DNA from: Dryococelus australis | Lineage: Eukaryota > Arthropoda > Insecta > Phasmatodea > Phasmatidae | NCBI GenBank assembly: GCA_029891345.1 | Contig: CM056997.1 | Coordinates: 215,241,212-215,305,211, forward strand | DNA: 64,000 bases | Direction of reading: 5' to 3' | The notes under the pieces: generated by a model | Seen by the model: the letters and a program-made list of their open reading frames with translations, nothing else | Databases searched by the model: none | What the model was told of the DNA's origin: nothing | Shown here: positions 46,000-57,928 of the stretch, piece by piece | How positions within the stretch are numbered: position 1 is the first letter of the stretch | How the letters are laid out: the number at the start of each line of letters is the position of its first letter | Position numbers and translations under genes: made by a program

Positions 46000-47010
46000 A
46001 AAATTCAAATGCTTCAACCACGAAACTGTTTCTGAACTAAAGTACTTTGGATCACCACTTGTCCTGAAGTATTAAACTTACCTTAATGCTAAATTTTAAA
46101 TTCTCAGCACACGATTTTCAGTTTCATTATTTAACATAGTTTCCACATTTTAGTTTACCACTGCGAATAAATTTCCCTATCGTGAGTCTTGGTATAATTA
46201 TGACGTAACTTAAAAATGGGAATATCACATAATCATGATGTAATAAAACGATTCGAATTAAAATTCACCGAAGAAAAAAATTATACAAATATTTCAAACA
46301 AATAATTAAAAAATAATAGATGTACTAAATATCATAATGGAATAGCAACAAATGCAGTTATCGATCCAGAAATTTTTAACACATCACTTGCACTATCTAA
46401 CAACATAGCCAGAAAACTAGTGCACCCCTGCGAATAAATATACGTGTCGTTAAAAATAATTAACTTTTAACTAACAATATAACTTCTGTTGAAGCTTAGT
46501 GAGACTCTTATCACATGGAAGACATCTCAGTGTTTTATGACGTAATTTAAAACAGTAATATCTCGTAATTACGATCTAATATGGAATGATTTAGCACTTA
46601 AAAACTTCCAGTTGACATGGACAAATAAATGTTTCCAAGCAGAAGATAAACTTGCATTCTGAATTATACCTTAAATGAAGTCAAACACTTGCCCCATTTC
46701 CAAGATTAAAAAATTAATGATTTTTTTAAAATATGACTTCCGTTGAAGCTTAGTAAGACTCGCAGCAACTGAAGGACCTAACAATTCAACATTTTATCCA
46801 TATGTAGGATATTTAAAAAAAAATCGCAAAATTAATAAATCTACAAACTATTTGAATAAAAGTGCCCGGACACTTCATCGAAGTAAAATGATGAAATTAT
46901 TTAAATCAACGTATAAAAAATGCAAACACAGTACATCTATCCAAACAATTTTTAACACAAATTCCGTTTAAACCTTGTGAGACCATCGTCGGTAATTCAC
47001 CGCACTTCTT
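46000..47010 (+). repeat. Degenerate ~230-265 bp repeat
   Basis: 'taacttctgttgaagcttag' + 'tgagactc' (46476), 'tgacttccgttgaagcttag' + 'taagactc' (46735) and 'attccgtttaaaccttgtga' + 'gacc' (46968) mark three units. 'ctgcgaataaat' (46162, 46430) and 'tatgacgtaa' (46199, 46537) mark the earlier pair. The units are strongly diverged. Confidence 0.5.
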
Positions 47011-49200
47011 AACACAAAGCAGTTGAAATCCTACACACTTTCATAGATCAGATCTGGAAACCTAATTAACACTATAATTGAAGTTTATAAAATTATTTTA
47101 TTAACATGCATAAATAATACTGTGGTTCCTATCATATTTAATTTTACGAAGGATCTGAGCGAGGTCTGAAGCCCCACCAGATAGTTGAAGAAAGCATTTA
47201 ACGAGAATTACAGTTAGCAGTTAGGTGTATGATGGGCCCCAGGCCTTCTGGCCAACTACTCTTCCAACATCGCGTGAGATGCCGCCAGGCTGTCGAGCGA
47301 GGGCAGTGAGATGTAATCCTTAACAGCACATCTCTGCAATGTGTTCAAGTGAAGGGTTATGGATAAACTAAATATGGAGCTGGTCTAGAAGGAAATCTGC
47401 TCTGTCTAGCGAGGGCAGATGGAAGGTACCATTAGAAAATCCCCCTCCCACCCCTGTACCAAAGCATGTCTTTGTTCTGCCTACCTCCATCCGGGAACAG
47501 AGCATTGACCCTTTCCCGTATCCTACAACCCAGACTCTCACATATTTCAAACATTTACTGGCAGCAAATAAAAATTTCACACGTCCTGCTGAAAAAATTA
47601 TTTCATCAACACTAACATTTAAGTCTGAATTGGCATTGAACCCATAAAATTTCAAGAAATGAATTTTAATCCAGTAACATAGATGAAAAGTACAGTTTAA
47701 AGTTTAACCTGTTTTCCACTTAACTTATTAATATTAAAATCCAACAGATATTAAGGAAACTACGAATAATTTCTTAGGAGTGATATTTTAACTAAATAAA
47801 TATTCTGCGAGTCAAAATACTTTTTATATATAATTTAAGTATTCAAGGAACACCATTTTCAAACAAAATTGTTTTCGAATCATGTATCATTCAATTTACG
47901 TGATACATAAGTGAAAGTTTTTAACTATGGAAAACATACATATTCAAACTGCCAAATATTTGTGTATAGCAGAGAAAAATACATATTTTGTGTGTAGAAT
48001 TCTCTCAAGTAACACCTACGTGTAAATAACGTTCCCATGCAAGATTTTTGGCTACATTGTCGCATTTATCATAAAATGTGTATACTTGAACCAATTTAAA
48101 GTTATTTTAATAAAAAATGCTATGTTTAAAAATAATATTAATGAAATAGCACGAATCCATTCTGAAATTACTTCTATCGGAGCTAAAATATGTCAAATTC
48201 AACAACATTTCAACAAATATTCTCAAATACCCAATTTTAAGCAAAATTAAAGAATAACTGCATCCATTTTGGATTCGTTTACTATAAGTAGGGTAATAAA
48301 TTCTGATTGTTAACAAATGCTTTACATTGTAAAGATACCCAAAACAAATAAAATTATTCCATATAACTTATGCAATTGCAATAACAAATTATCAAACAAA
48401 ATTTACTGGGAAAATGAAATTCATATTACATACTTATGTTTAAAACAGCACATATTTCAAACACCATTAATACAAGACCAGCTCCAAAAAAGACTATGCA
48501 ACAGAATAGCTTTCGACTAACACGTTCATAGGCAGGACAAGAATGAATGTTTGAAGAAGACAGCTCGGGACATTTTTAACTGCAAAACAGTTCGCACAAA
48601 TGTATAATTTGAATCGACATGTTAAGATCTATAAAAATAATCTTCTTACCAAGAAACAAATTCCGGGAAATATTATGAAATTACCAAAAAATATTATATA
48701 CCACATTTCAAAGACATTCTAACTAACATTAAAATTGAATTACATCTTAAGTTCCATGAAATTTTACCCCAATTCTAAGAAATTAATCATTAAAAGCAAT
48801 CAATTATGTCACAATTAAAAACACAAAATACAAATTATACTACAAATCGAACACAACAAATTACATCACATTTAAAAGGAATCAAATGCATTGAATTGAA
48901 TTACAAATAAAACTAATTACCAACTAAACGAGTCTATCACATTTACCAATTGAATTATAAATTATATGCAAAGAATTATGTCACAAACAAATGTAATGGA
49001 TTACCACTCTAATGCTAAGCCAATGAAACTGTAATCCAATCAAAAAGTGGATTGATTGCAGAATAATTTTACAACCAAACCCTATTGATATCGGTAGGTT
49101 TATTAAATGCAAAAAACACATCAAACATGATTGAAATTTTTTTAAATTAATATCATATTTTACAAACATTGTATCACAATCTTTCAACATCATTATTCTT
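47011..49200. other. AT-rich DNA beside the Polinton fossil
   Basis: No gene recognised. From about 48700 to 49060 phrases like 'aattatgtcacaaa', 'aattacatcacattta' and 'attgaattacaaat' recur loosely. This could be the outer part of the element that begins at about 49.2 kb, but no terminal inverted repeat was found. Confidence 0.35.
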
Positions 49201-49219
49201 CACCCACAAGTTATGTGCT

Positions 49220-50040
49220 TTTGAGAAACCTATCCATCGAACCAAAGACCTATCTTATTTCTTTTAATGATTTTATAAACAAAATACTCAAATGAAGAAC
49301 TAACTTTTAGCAATTTGTGTTCGTAAAATCCACCTTTTATACGCTGTCCATCTTAGGTTTCGAGGCAATACACTCTGTGATACAAATATCTAACTGAAAT
49401 CATTTTTAATACATTGTAAGACCAATTAACCATTTTTTCTCAAAGAGGCGTCTATGCTTTGAGATTAATATGAATTCACCAGTTTTAAAATTTGTTTTCT
49501 CTCATCAAAAACTTTTACATTATTATAGACAGTTTTAATAATATATTGTTCATAACCTTTTCGGGTGCCATCTTGATAGTTGGATGATGTCTCGAATTTT
49601 AAAATTTAAGCATTCCAGGCAAAATGTCCACCCAATTGGTAATCCCCTTTGCGTGAAATGCTTGTATATTAACTGTTTGGTCCATTTGTTGAATCATTCT
49701 ACCATACTGGCTTTATGGTCTGAATACATTATGTAATGATTTATACCATAATAAGCCATTAGTTTCTGAAATGGTCTAGAATAACACTCGGATCCTTTAT
49801 CAGTTTGGAGCGAATTTGGGGTTATTTTTTGCTAAACGATCTTCATTGCATCGCTGACATGTTTCCCAGTCTTGTTCTTGACCGGTTTACCACAGCCATA
49901 TTTTGAATAAATGTATATTGCCATTAAATATATATTTGTATCCATTATTGTATTTGGAAATCTATGTCATTTCACACAAATAGGCTTGAAAAAGATCATT
50001 TAAACCATGTGTTATAACTTTTCTTCTGGCAAACTCTATA
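49220..50040 (-). pseudogene. Polinton integrase remains (rve family)
   Basis: The minus strand carries blocks typical of the DDE integrase of Polintons: IYSKYGCGKPVKNKTGKHV around 49.85-49.92 kb, a QTDKGSE block (49.8 kb) and FTQRGLPIGWT (49.65 kb). A weaker C-terminal region runs towards 49.2 kb. In the live family this enzyme inserts the element into chromosomes with 5-6 bp target duplication. It is broken and is part of the larger fossil. Confidence 0.7.
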
Positions 50041-50162
50041 CTTGTAGAAGCGTGAAGGTCTTGAGAAATCCTGCTGAACTTCATTAGTAATATAACCGTC
50101 TTCCAACAGCCGTTCAATAATATAAACAATTTCATTTGTATGTGAATTATTCCAAGACTCTC

Positions 50163-50440
50163 TCAAAATATGAGAAGTTTTAATCTATCGACCAACTCAT
50201 TAGGATTGTTCCAATATACAGGATGAAACTGATCGCCAACTTCATATTTACATATTTCATTTACGATAATATCGCTAAGTAAATTTAGTTTCGGATGGTT
50301 TTTATCTCCTGAATGAATGACCACATTCTTATGACGAATAAGTTCTTTATATTTCTCCAAATTAGTGTTGGAATATCCATTTGGAAAGTTTTTAAATAAT
50401 AATTCGAACAATCCTTCACTCACATCAGTTACGAAATCAC
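50163..50440 (-). pseudogene. Conserved Polinton-associated protein fragment, function unknown
   Basis: An 86-codon minus frame contains the phrase YWNNPNELVDRLKLL, preceded by a YEVGDQFHPV stretch. I recall this '(Y)-NNPNELVDRLKLL' region from uncharacterised proteins encoded next to the integrase in insect Polinton-like elements. Its role is not known to me. Broken copy. Confidence 0.55.
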
Positions 50441-51559
50441 CTATTTTAATGCTATTGTCAGGAAAAAATTTAATTACAGAATCTCCCAGAAACTATAAGT
50501 TTCCAGTTCGGAATACACCAAATGTAGTATCGCACATAGGGGAAGAATGTTTTAAATCTAAATAATGTTGTCTTAAATGGGAATGGTTTTGCATTTACTC
50601 CTTTACATATTCTTCTTATGATTTAATTTCCAATTGTGTTTCATTAAGTGTATTCAACACAGAATGTAATGCATCCATTCTACTCATAACAGGTTTAAAT
50701 TTTTCTTTATTTAAAACATCCCGTTCCATACAGGGTCATTTTGCTTGTAAATATTTCTCTTTTACAGCAGATATAATATTATGTAATTCCGTTACAGAAT
50801 CCAGCACGTTTTGATTATGTTGCAGTAACTTCCTACTATTTATATTTAAATTAAGTCTTTGGCTTTATAACTGATGCTGTAGGTTAACTAGATGGAATAG
50901 TTTGCATTTTTTAAATCTTATCGCCTTTACTTAAAACTGCATCTAATTTAGATACAGTTTTTTCTCTATAAACGTTAATAAAATAATTTATTTGTGTTTC
51001 CAAATCATTGTTCGTTTCTCAGATCCGTTTGCATAGCTATACAAAATTTTTTTACTAAACATTTTATAACTTATATATTTCGTTATTTCTTCATTTCGCA
51101 TTTCAAGTTGTTTCGTAATAGTAGTGGTTACCACTTCATTAATTACTTCTCTTAGATTATCTTGCATTCCTGTAAGTTGTGTTATAACAATTATATTTCC
51201 GTATCATTGAAGTGTTAAATAAACCCATTTAAACATTCTTATATTCTAATTTCATTACTCTGCAACTCATTCTTGATATTGGTTAAAATGTTTGCGATTA
51301 CACTTGTGTATTTATAAACATTATCATTCAAATCAACTAACATTATTAATTCTCTTGCTTATCAGTCGATTGCAATATAAATACATTTAGCGTAATAATA
51401 TTTAAGGTTTCCACTTAATGTTTACAAACTGCATCAGTATCTTTCACAGCCATACCCTCAATACGTAATATAATTCATTTCAAATCATAATTCCCATCAT
51501 GATTTTTGGTTGAACAGGTATTGTAATGATTGTGTTTTATACCGCTATGTCCAAACTTT

Positions 51560-52200
51560 CAAATACTCCCTATCCTTGGCCGAGAAGTAAAAAACTGTCA
51601 AATCCAGACCTATGTCTGCCTATATATAGGCGAAGCGTTGGTATAATCACCAGAAAACTGTACTTGTTTTTCAAACAGTAAAAACGCATATCTTTAAACT
51701 TTGTCAATGTCATATCGCCCAAAACATGATCACTGTAAATATGTTGTAGATTCATATTGTCAATTTTAAATACAAGTATCATATTTGCATTATCATGTTA
51801 ATTTGTTTTGGAATACATGCATAACTTTGTGATAGGTACAAACAATCAACGTCTCAGTGTATACCAAAGCTGAAATATTGTTGTATTTATCCCTGTGGTT
51901 AGCACCAAATATTATCAAATATAAATACAGAATCGGGTAATGCTTTGTTTGGAGGAACGATATCTTCTTTATTGGTAAAAGGGAAATATCGCATTCCTTC
52001 AATTAATGACAAAATGCTCGCTACTTGTTGATATTTTTCTTGTATTGTTTTAGAAAACACATATACGTTTTCGAACTTAAGTCCATTCAGATGTTCCAAC
52101 ATCGACATAATAACGCAAGTTTTTCCACATGAAGGACAGTATATTACCCAACGTATATTTGGAGGTAAAAGAATTCTATGATTCTGTTCAATTATGTTTT
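51560..52200 (-). pseudogene. Polinton genome-packaging ATPase remains (FtsK/HerA-like)
   Basis: The minus strand at 52.1-51.9 kb reads LEHLNGLKFENVYVFSK, then FPFTNKEDIVPPNKALPDS and FIFDNIWC. The last is the Walker-B-like FIFDD-type motif of A32-like packaging ATPases. A C-terminal stretch around 51.65-51.77 kb (LTKFKDMRFYCLKNKYSFLV and GRHRSGFDS) also fits the family. The live protein would pump DNA into the capsid. It is broken here. Confidence 0.75.
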
Positions 52201-52339
52201 ATTTTGAATTTAAAATCATTAAAATATGTGAATTTTGTTTTATAGCCTTTATTTTTACACAATTAGACAGTATTTCATAACATAACTTTCTAATGTGAAA
52301 ACTATAAATGTGGGTCTATATAAATAGTCTCGCATTCAG

Positions 52340-53110
52340 TTGAAAATAATGGCTGGTACAAAACATATAAAAAAAGTATGTGGTGTATTGAATACATTGA
52401 TTAATAAATTACCATTTAAATTGTATTAACCGAAATGCAGTTATAATGGACCCTGAACTAAACTTGCAAAACATCTGGCATGGAACGATTAAGGAATAAA
52501 CTCTTTGGATAACAATAGTAAGGAACATGACATAGTTTATGATCGAACAAATGATTTGAAAGAAAGACATAGAGCAGATAAGATTGTAGCCTATAAAGTA
52601 GCAAATATAAAGAAGAATCCATCTACATATATAGTTAAAAGCTTGGAGCTTATGTTGTGGATAAAGTGATGTGAACAAAGCTGAAAAGAGGCATGGGTGT
52701 CAAACGCAACACAAAATGAAAACAAGAAAGGAGGGATATTTTCTTTTCTTTTTTCCAGCATTAACAGCTATTGGATCACTCCTTGGAGAGGTTTTGGCAC
52801 TCAGTAGAGCAGTTAAATCAAGTGGTAAAAATGTATCTTTAAACATATAAAGTCGGGCAAGGACGAAAAAACCCCAAAAGTGGGAAAAAATGCAGAAAGT
52901 CCTAAATAGTCTTTCAAAACATGCACTAACAGACAAAGAGATTATTGTATTTGTTAAGAAACTGGGTATTCCACATTTCCGAGGAATGTATATGAAAGAC
53001 GATTTACCAAACAAATCAAACGTTCGTGACTGAATGAATAGTTAATTTATATTCGATACAAAACAATGGAACACATTGGAGTTGCATTAATTAAAAATGC
53101 AAATCAAATA
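52340..53110 (+). pseudogene. Polinton minor-capsid-like and protease-like remains
   Basis: The plus strand contains a hydrophobic ALTAIGSLLGEVLALS-type block (about 52.77 kb) and a lysine-rich linker. LTDKEIIVFVKKLGIPHFRG and MYMKDDLP (52.93-53.0 kb) then resemble the conserved end of pVI-like minor capsid proteins of Polintons. Just after comes NNGTHWS (53.07 kb), which resembles the catalytic-histidine region of the adenovirus-type cysteine protease. The sequence stops matching at about 53.1 kb. It is a broken fossil. Confidence 0.65.
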
Positions 53111-53121
53111 TTATACGCTCC

Positions 53122-53225
53122 GCTCTTGCATCCCGACGCTGCCCCATTCTCAATTCGCTTCACCCACGTCGGCACTCAAGACCTCGATGTTAAGAGCCAC
53201 ACAAATCTCTCCATTCCATTAAATT
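53122..53225 (+). mobile_element. SINE tail fragment next to the Polinton fossil
   Basis: 'ctcttgcatcccgacgctgc', 'ggcactcaagacctcgatgt' and 'taagagccacacaaatctct' match the last ~100 bp of the tRNA-derived SINE. Its position at the edge of the protease-like remains suggests that it inserted into, or at a deletion edge of, the older element. Confidence 0.85.
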
Positions 53226-53299
53226 CAGTGTGAACATATCTACGACTACACGCACAAGATTAACACCGAGTTAACGCAAAGTTAACAAACGAGCCCCAT

Positions 53300-53820
53300 T
53301 TTAATTTCAAAGTGAATTGGCCTAAAGCTGGACGACGCACAGTTAGTAAGCTTCCCTTTTAGTTCATGCCTGGGTACAATCAATCCAGCCGAGCGACCAT
53401 GACCTCATGCGGAGAGCGAGAAGGGCATGGAGAGATGGGGGAAGCCCTTAATCCGTCTCGACGCAGGGGACGTCTCACAAGTTCTCGGAAGCGGCATGCT
53501 TATCAATTTTCCTCCCCTCCCCCTCCCCCCCACATCTCTTCCGACAGACGAAGTCGGTGAACGTCCGAAGTTCTGTTGAATTACTCGCCGGGACACGCGA
53601 CGCATCCGGTCGCGCATCACGTGACCTCGCGACGATGAACCCTCCCCTCTAAGCCCTGATCCGCAATCCGGGAACCTCCTCCTTCGTCGGGAGATTAGGA
53701 TTTTCACCGCCACCTTAGTCGAAACCCAGCAGAGTAGAATTATTTGGCCGAGTTGAGCGCAAGGAAGTACGGGTGAAGGAGGTCGGAGCACTTCCTGCTA
53801 TGTCTTTCCGATCGGCCAAC
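53300..53820. other. GC-rich island without recognised gene
   Basis: Overlapping frames on both strands (64 and 128 codons) have proline/arginine-rich composition typical of chance frames in GC-rich DNA. It could be a CpG-rich regulatory region; there is no direct support. Confidence 0.35.
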
Positions 53821-55460
53821 GGCCATATTTCCTCAAAATTTCCCGTTCTACCCAAACAATTTCCTTTCCCCCCCCCCCCTCGAAATTAAACATTTCCCCT
53901 TAAAATTCCCTCATTTCGCTCAAAATTACGTCTTTACCACTTAAAGATCACCAAGCTTACCATTGGCAGAAAACGAGACCCCAAACGGCCCTTTTCGAGC
54001 CAATGGAAGGATTTGGGGGCTCTCTTTTCGAGGGCAGAACAGTGGCGGCCATATTTGTTTCATAGACATAGAATATATGCCAGATCTATAAACAGCGTCC
54101 TGGACCCGGTATCAGAGCTGACCATCCACCATCTTGGTTCTGTCAGCCATATTCGTCCCCATATTGGATATCAGTTACCATGGCACCAGTTACCTTTAAC
54201 CTTGAACCAAAAAAGTTCTAAAATCACCAAAATTAATTTTAAAACAAAAAATAAAAAAGATTAAACATATATCAATTTAAAAAATTCAAAATTAAAATTT
54301 GGAATGTGACCTTGACCTTGTAACATTGAATTACCTTAAACCCAAAAATAAACCAAATATTCTAAAAACCTAAGAAATTTATTTAAAATATTAATTAAAA
54401 AACTTTTATATATTCCAAAAAAAATATCTTAAACAATTACATTTTCAGAGGTCATCCTCATCACCATGTCCAGCAGACGACTAACACTCACAAACGTTTC
54501 TCCAATGATTCTCATTGGTTGATTACTTGTGATCGCTTCACCCCCCCCCCCCCGCGTCATCGTTTCTCATTGATTGATTACTCATACTTATGTTAGTTCT
54601 ACCCATATCAATGTTTCTCATTGTCTTAACATTCCCCTTCCCAACAACACCCCCCTCCCCTCTCTCAACACGGTCAACGTCAGAAAACATTATTTCCATC
54701 GTATGCACTGCACCTGCAATATTCATTTTTTCGTTTGTCATTTGTTTACATATTCAACTGCTAGATTATGCTAGTGTATTACCGAATTCATTTTGTATTT
54801 TTTTCTTGTCATTTGTTTACATCATTGTAGTTTCTCTATCGCAGTCGTTTGACTGCCATATTGTTTTTCGTGTGTTATTTGTTTGCATCTCTGTAGGTGG
54901 CCATCTTGGATCCAATTTTAAAACATAGGTATTGCTAGTGTATTATTTATTGATTTAACCGTGGTTCAGCAGATATATTCGATTCTATTTTCAACTTATA
55001 GGTAACACTAGTATATTAATTTTTGATTTCGTCACCAAGCGAGCTGTCGATTTAGACACCAGGTTGCACCCATATTTGTTTATGTTTTTATAGTATAGAT
55101 GGTGCTGTCTGAGCCCACCGTACTGGTTTCTATTTTCTTCGCCTAGTGATGACTATTTCTCGATTTTGCCACCATGAAATCTGTCAACAACACATTTCTT
55201 TCAAGCTCTGTCATGCCATGTTCACCATCATTGATAAATTTTTTCTTAGTTACCTTCCTTTCATTCTCTGTCATTACTTATTGATTCTGTCACCGGACCA
55301 TCATATATGATTTTATTCAAGCTCAGTTATTCCACTTCGATTTACTCAGTCCCTTCGATTTGCCATCTTGGGTTCCATCACTTTCAAAATCTTTGATTGT
55401 GCCATATTGTCTTGACATTTAACCATCAAAATCTTCCATTTAGTTCGTTAACTCTGTTTA
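53820..55460 (+). repeat. Dispersed repeat region with GCCATCTTGG / GCCATATT and TGACCTTGACC motifs
   Basis: 'gcggccatatttg' (54045), 'caccatcttggttc' (54128), 'cagccatattcg' (54146), 'tgaccttgaccttg' (54307), 'ggccatcttggatcc' (54899), 'gccatcttgggttcc' (55362) and 'gtgccatattgt' (55399) recur irregularly. 'catttgtttacat' occurs at 54738 and 54809. A C run lies at 54541-54553. No reading frame of interest. Confidence 0.55.
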
Positions 55461-56284
55461 CTAAAAAAATAACTGTGGTGTATTAGAGCAACACAAGTCG
55501 TGTAGAAATTTATGTAGGACCTCTCTTCGCCATATAACGCATTGAAGCAGGTCTGGCCAGGCCCGACAAGACCTTCGCCACCCTTCCCTCCAAGCCTCAA
55601 GGTCAATTTTCTACCACTTTAACAGCATGTTCGCATGTCTGTTGTATCCAACCTGCTTAGAATACATTACAATGTCAATCCATTCTTAGTTTCTGTGCAG
55701 TTCATTTCAACATATGCCTTTATTACCACATTGTTAATTGTGCGCAACCAGTGAAGGGCCAATACAAATAATATTTATGAACTAACTTGCAAATCATCAT
55801 ATATTGACACAATTTCATTTTGTTGTTTTTGTGCTCACCTACAGTACGAACATTTAATAACATATAGAAAAATCAAGGCAGCCATATTCGCTATACAAGG
55901 GAAGTAGGCATGCTAGGGCATGGTACAACATCAGTGAGAAATAAAACATGTTTTCATTGAAATTATATATATATATATACAAACACAAACACACTCTCTT
56001 AAGACTACAAACATATAAACAGAATCCTTACATTACCCATACCATTCACGTAGTGTCTTTACAGCAGCATGCTCACTTTTCACCTAGTGAATATAATCTG
56101 CTTATACGCAGCTAAAGACAGTCTATGCTAACAAGCGTCCAACCAGAACCCTTGGCCATATATTTTCCTTTTTTGCAACAAAGTTTTTCTTTCATGGCCC
56201 CTACAGCCTTTGGAATTATATCAACCTTCTTGTACAATGCTTCATTCGCAGCCCTCCATGCTCGTCGAATAATGGCTTTATCCA

Positions 56285-56860
56285 AAGTTTGTGACTTTTA
56301 TTAGGTACACTCGAGCCAAACATTATGCTGTGTGTACGTGGCGTCCTGGTAGCAATACAGCTGAAGCTCCTAGCACGCTCGTTCAGTATGCGACATGCGT
56401 TGTCGGGATGGCGATAACACAGCAGCAGTCGGAGTTGTGCGTTCTTCTTCTCAACAAATGTGACACAGTTATAGCCGTGCTACGTGATTTGCGTCGACAG
56501 TATGACACTGCACCTCCTACTGTGCAGAGCATCCGACGGTGGCACGAGCAGTTTCAGGGCACTGGTTGTTTGTGTTCCTGAATAAAATGCAGAATGCATC
56601 CGGCAGCGTTTTGTAAGGAGTCCACGTAAGTCCACTCGTCGTGGTAGCTGAGAGCTGGTTATCGCCCATATGACTATCTGACGTGTTTTGCGGCTACAAT
56701 TGTTTTTCAAACCATACAGGATTCTAGTGGTATAAGCCCTTCGTGATGGTGATACACACCAACGGCTTGAGTATTGTAAATTCATTCTGGGCATGGAGAT
56801 GGACAATGAATTGTTGTTCACAGTTGGTGTTCAACGAGACGATGTATCTTTCACGTCAAC
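56285..56860 (+). mobile_element. HTH-type (DUF4817-like) arthropod DNA transposon relic
   Basis: The frame at 56291-56581 ends with SELCVLLLNKCDTVIAVLRD, then LRRQYDTAPPTVQSIRRWHE and QFQGTGCLCS. This is the N-terminal helix-turn-helix common to a large family of arthropod mariner/Tc1-related transposase genes ('...FRxxYxxxPPxxxSIRRWxxQFxxTGCLC'). A stop follows CLCS, and downstream frames show only scraps of the expected linker (an RKSTRR-like stretch near 56625) and of a region before the catalytic domain (near 56750-56830). The catalytic core is not present, so the copy is truncated. Confidence 0.7.
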
Positions 56861-57013
56861 AGCTGTTAAACTAAGCCTATCAGCTGATCCCCCCCCCCCC
56901 AAATGCTTATAGTATACATGTATGAAAGTCCTATAACATGTTGAAATTGATTCAATCTCATTACACCATTAAGACATTGTGCAGAGATCAACCAGTTAAT
57001 CATCGAGCTCGAG

Positions 57014-57275
57014 ACCACGGTGGCTGAGCGATTAGCACGCTCGCCTCCCACCAATGCGAACCGGTTTCAATCCCCGGCAGGGTCACCGGATTTTCGCAAG
57101 TGGGAATCGTGCCGGACGATGTCATTGGTTGGCGGGTTTTTTCGGGGATACCCCGTTTCCCCCGCCCCCTCATTACGGCACCGCTCCATATTCACTTCAA
57201 TCATCCTCATTGGCTCTCAAGACTTCGCTTTTAAGAGCCACCCAAATCTCTTCACTCACTCACTCTCTAATCACC
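57014..57275 (+). mobile_element. tRNA-derived SINE, full length
   Basis: 'ccacggtggctgagcgatta' contains the A box (TGGCTGAGCGAT). 'ccaatgcgaaccggtttcaa' followed by TCCCCGG covers a B-box-like GGTTTCAATCC. The body 'gggaatcgtgccggacgatg' and 'ggttggcgggttttttcggg' follows, then the tail 'ctctcaagacttcgctttta' and AGAGCCACCC. It ends in a (CACT)-rich stretch at 57260-57272 that may be part of its 3' end. Confidence 0.92.
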
Positions 57276-57928
57276 GAGCTGCCACGTGATTGCAGCTGAC
57301 CAATTACGTGCAGGCATTTCGACATCGCATGGAGGAGTCAGTTTCGTAGGAAAAAAAATGTTAGATGTATTATGCTTTTATATGTAACCAATCCAAGACC
57401 ATCATATGAGTAGTGACCATCTGAAAAAGTATGTTTTAATCATAGCATGTATAAGCATCTACTAACGCTTGTATAGGCATAGTTGTATATGGTTTAGAAA
57501 CCAATAGGCCCAGTCAAAAAGAGAATATATACCCTTACAGAATCCCGACCAACAGCCAATAGATACCTACCTACTTGTTTCCACATTGAATGTTGATGTC
57601 TATCCTGCGAGCTAATCTTTTCGCAAAAACCAAGTGCCCCTAAATATACGTAATCTGGCAAGAGTGTGTTTCTGAAACATTTGTTTACGAAAGTTAATTG
57701 GCATTGCAGAGCACCAAAATTAAGTGTACTGGTCAAAATAATCACGGAAATACTGTGTCTATAAACGATGAGTGCTGACCAACATTATGAATTGTTTAGA
57801 GGCACATGAATTCATGTACCAATGAGCGTACAAACTTGTTAACACTTTCCTTATCTGCGTCCAGAGTATACAGCCACTCTAAAATGAAATTATAATTTAC
57901 ATTTGTTTCGTATCAGCATATCCATCGC

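Larger units (their letters stand above)
49200..53110. mobile_element. Fossil Polinton/Maverick-type element, morphogenesis and integrase block
   Basis: Minus-strand remains, from high to low coordinates, are a packaging ATPase (52.1-51.6 kb), an unknown conserved protein (50.4-50.2 kb) and a retroviral-type integrase (about 50.0-49.2 kb). Divergent plus-strand remains begin at about 52.35 kb and resemble a minor-capsid (pVI-like) protein followed by the start of an adenovirus-type cysteine protease. This divergent arrangement and gene set is characteristic of insect Polintons (including adintovirus-like forms). The block is clearly broken many times and is cut off at its right side near a SINE tail at 53.12 kb. 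I judge it an old fossil. It lacks the polymerase; the polymerase remains at 23-26.5 kb are some 22 kb away and may belong to a different insertion. Confidence 0.75.

Noticed and set aside
22950-53110. One single Polinton spanning polymerase and integrase blocks
   Set aside because: The ~22-kb interval holds SINEs, satellites and other repeats far exceeding normal element size, and no shared ends were found; two insertions are as likely.
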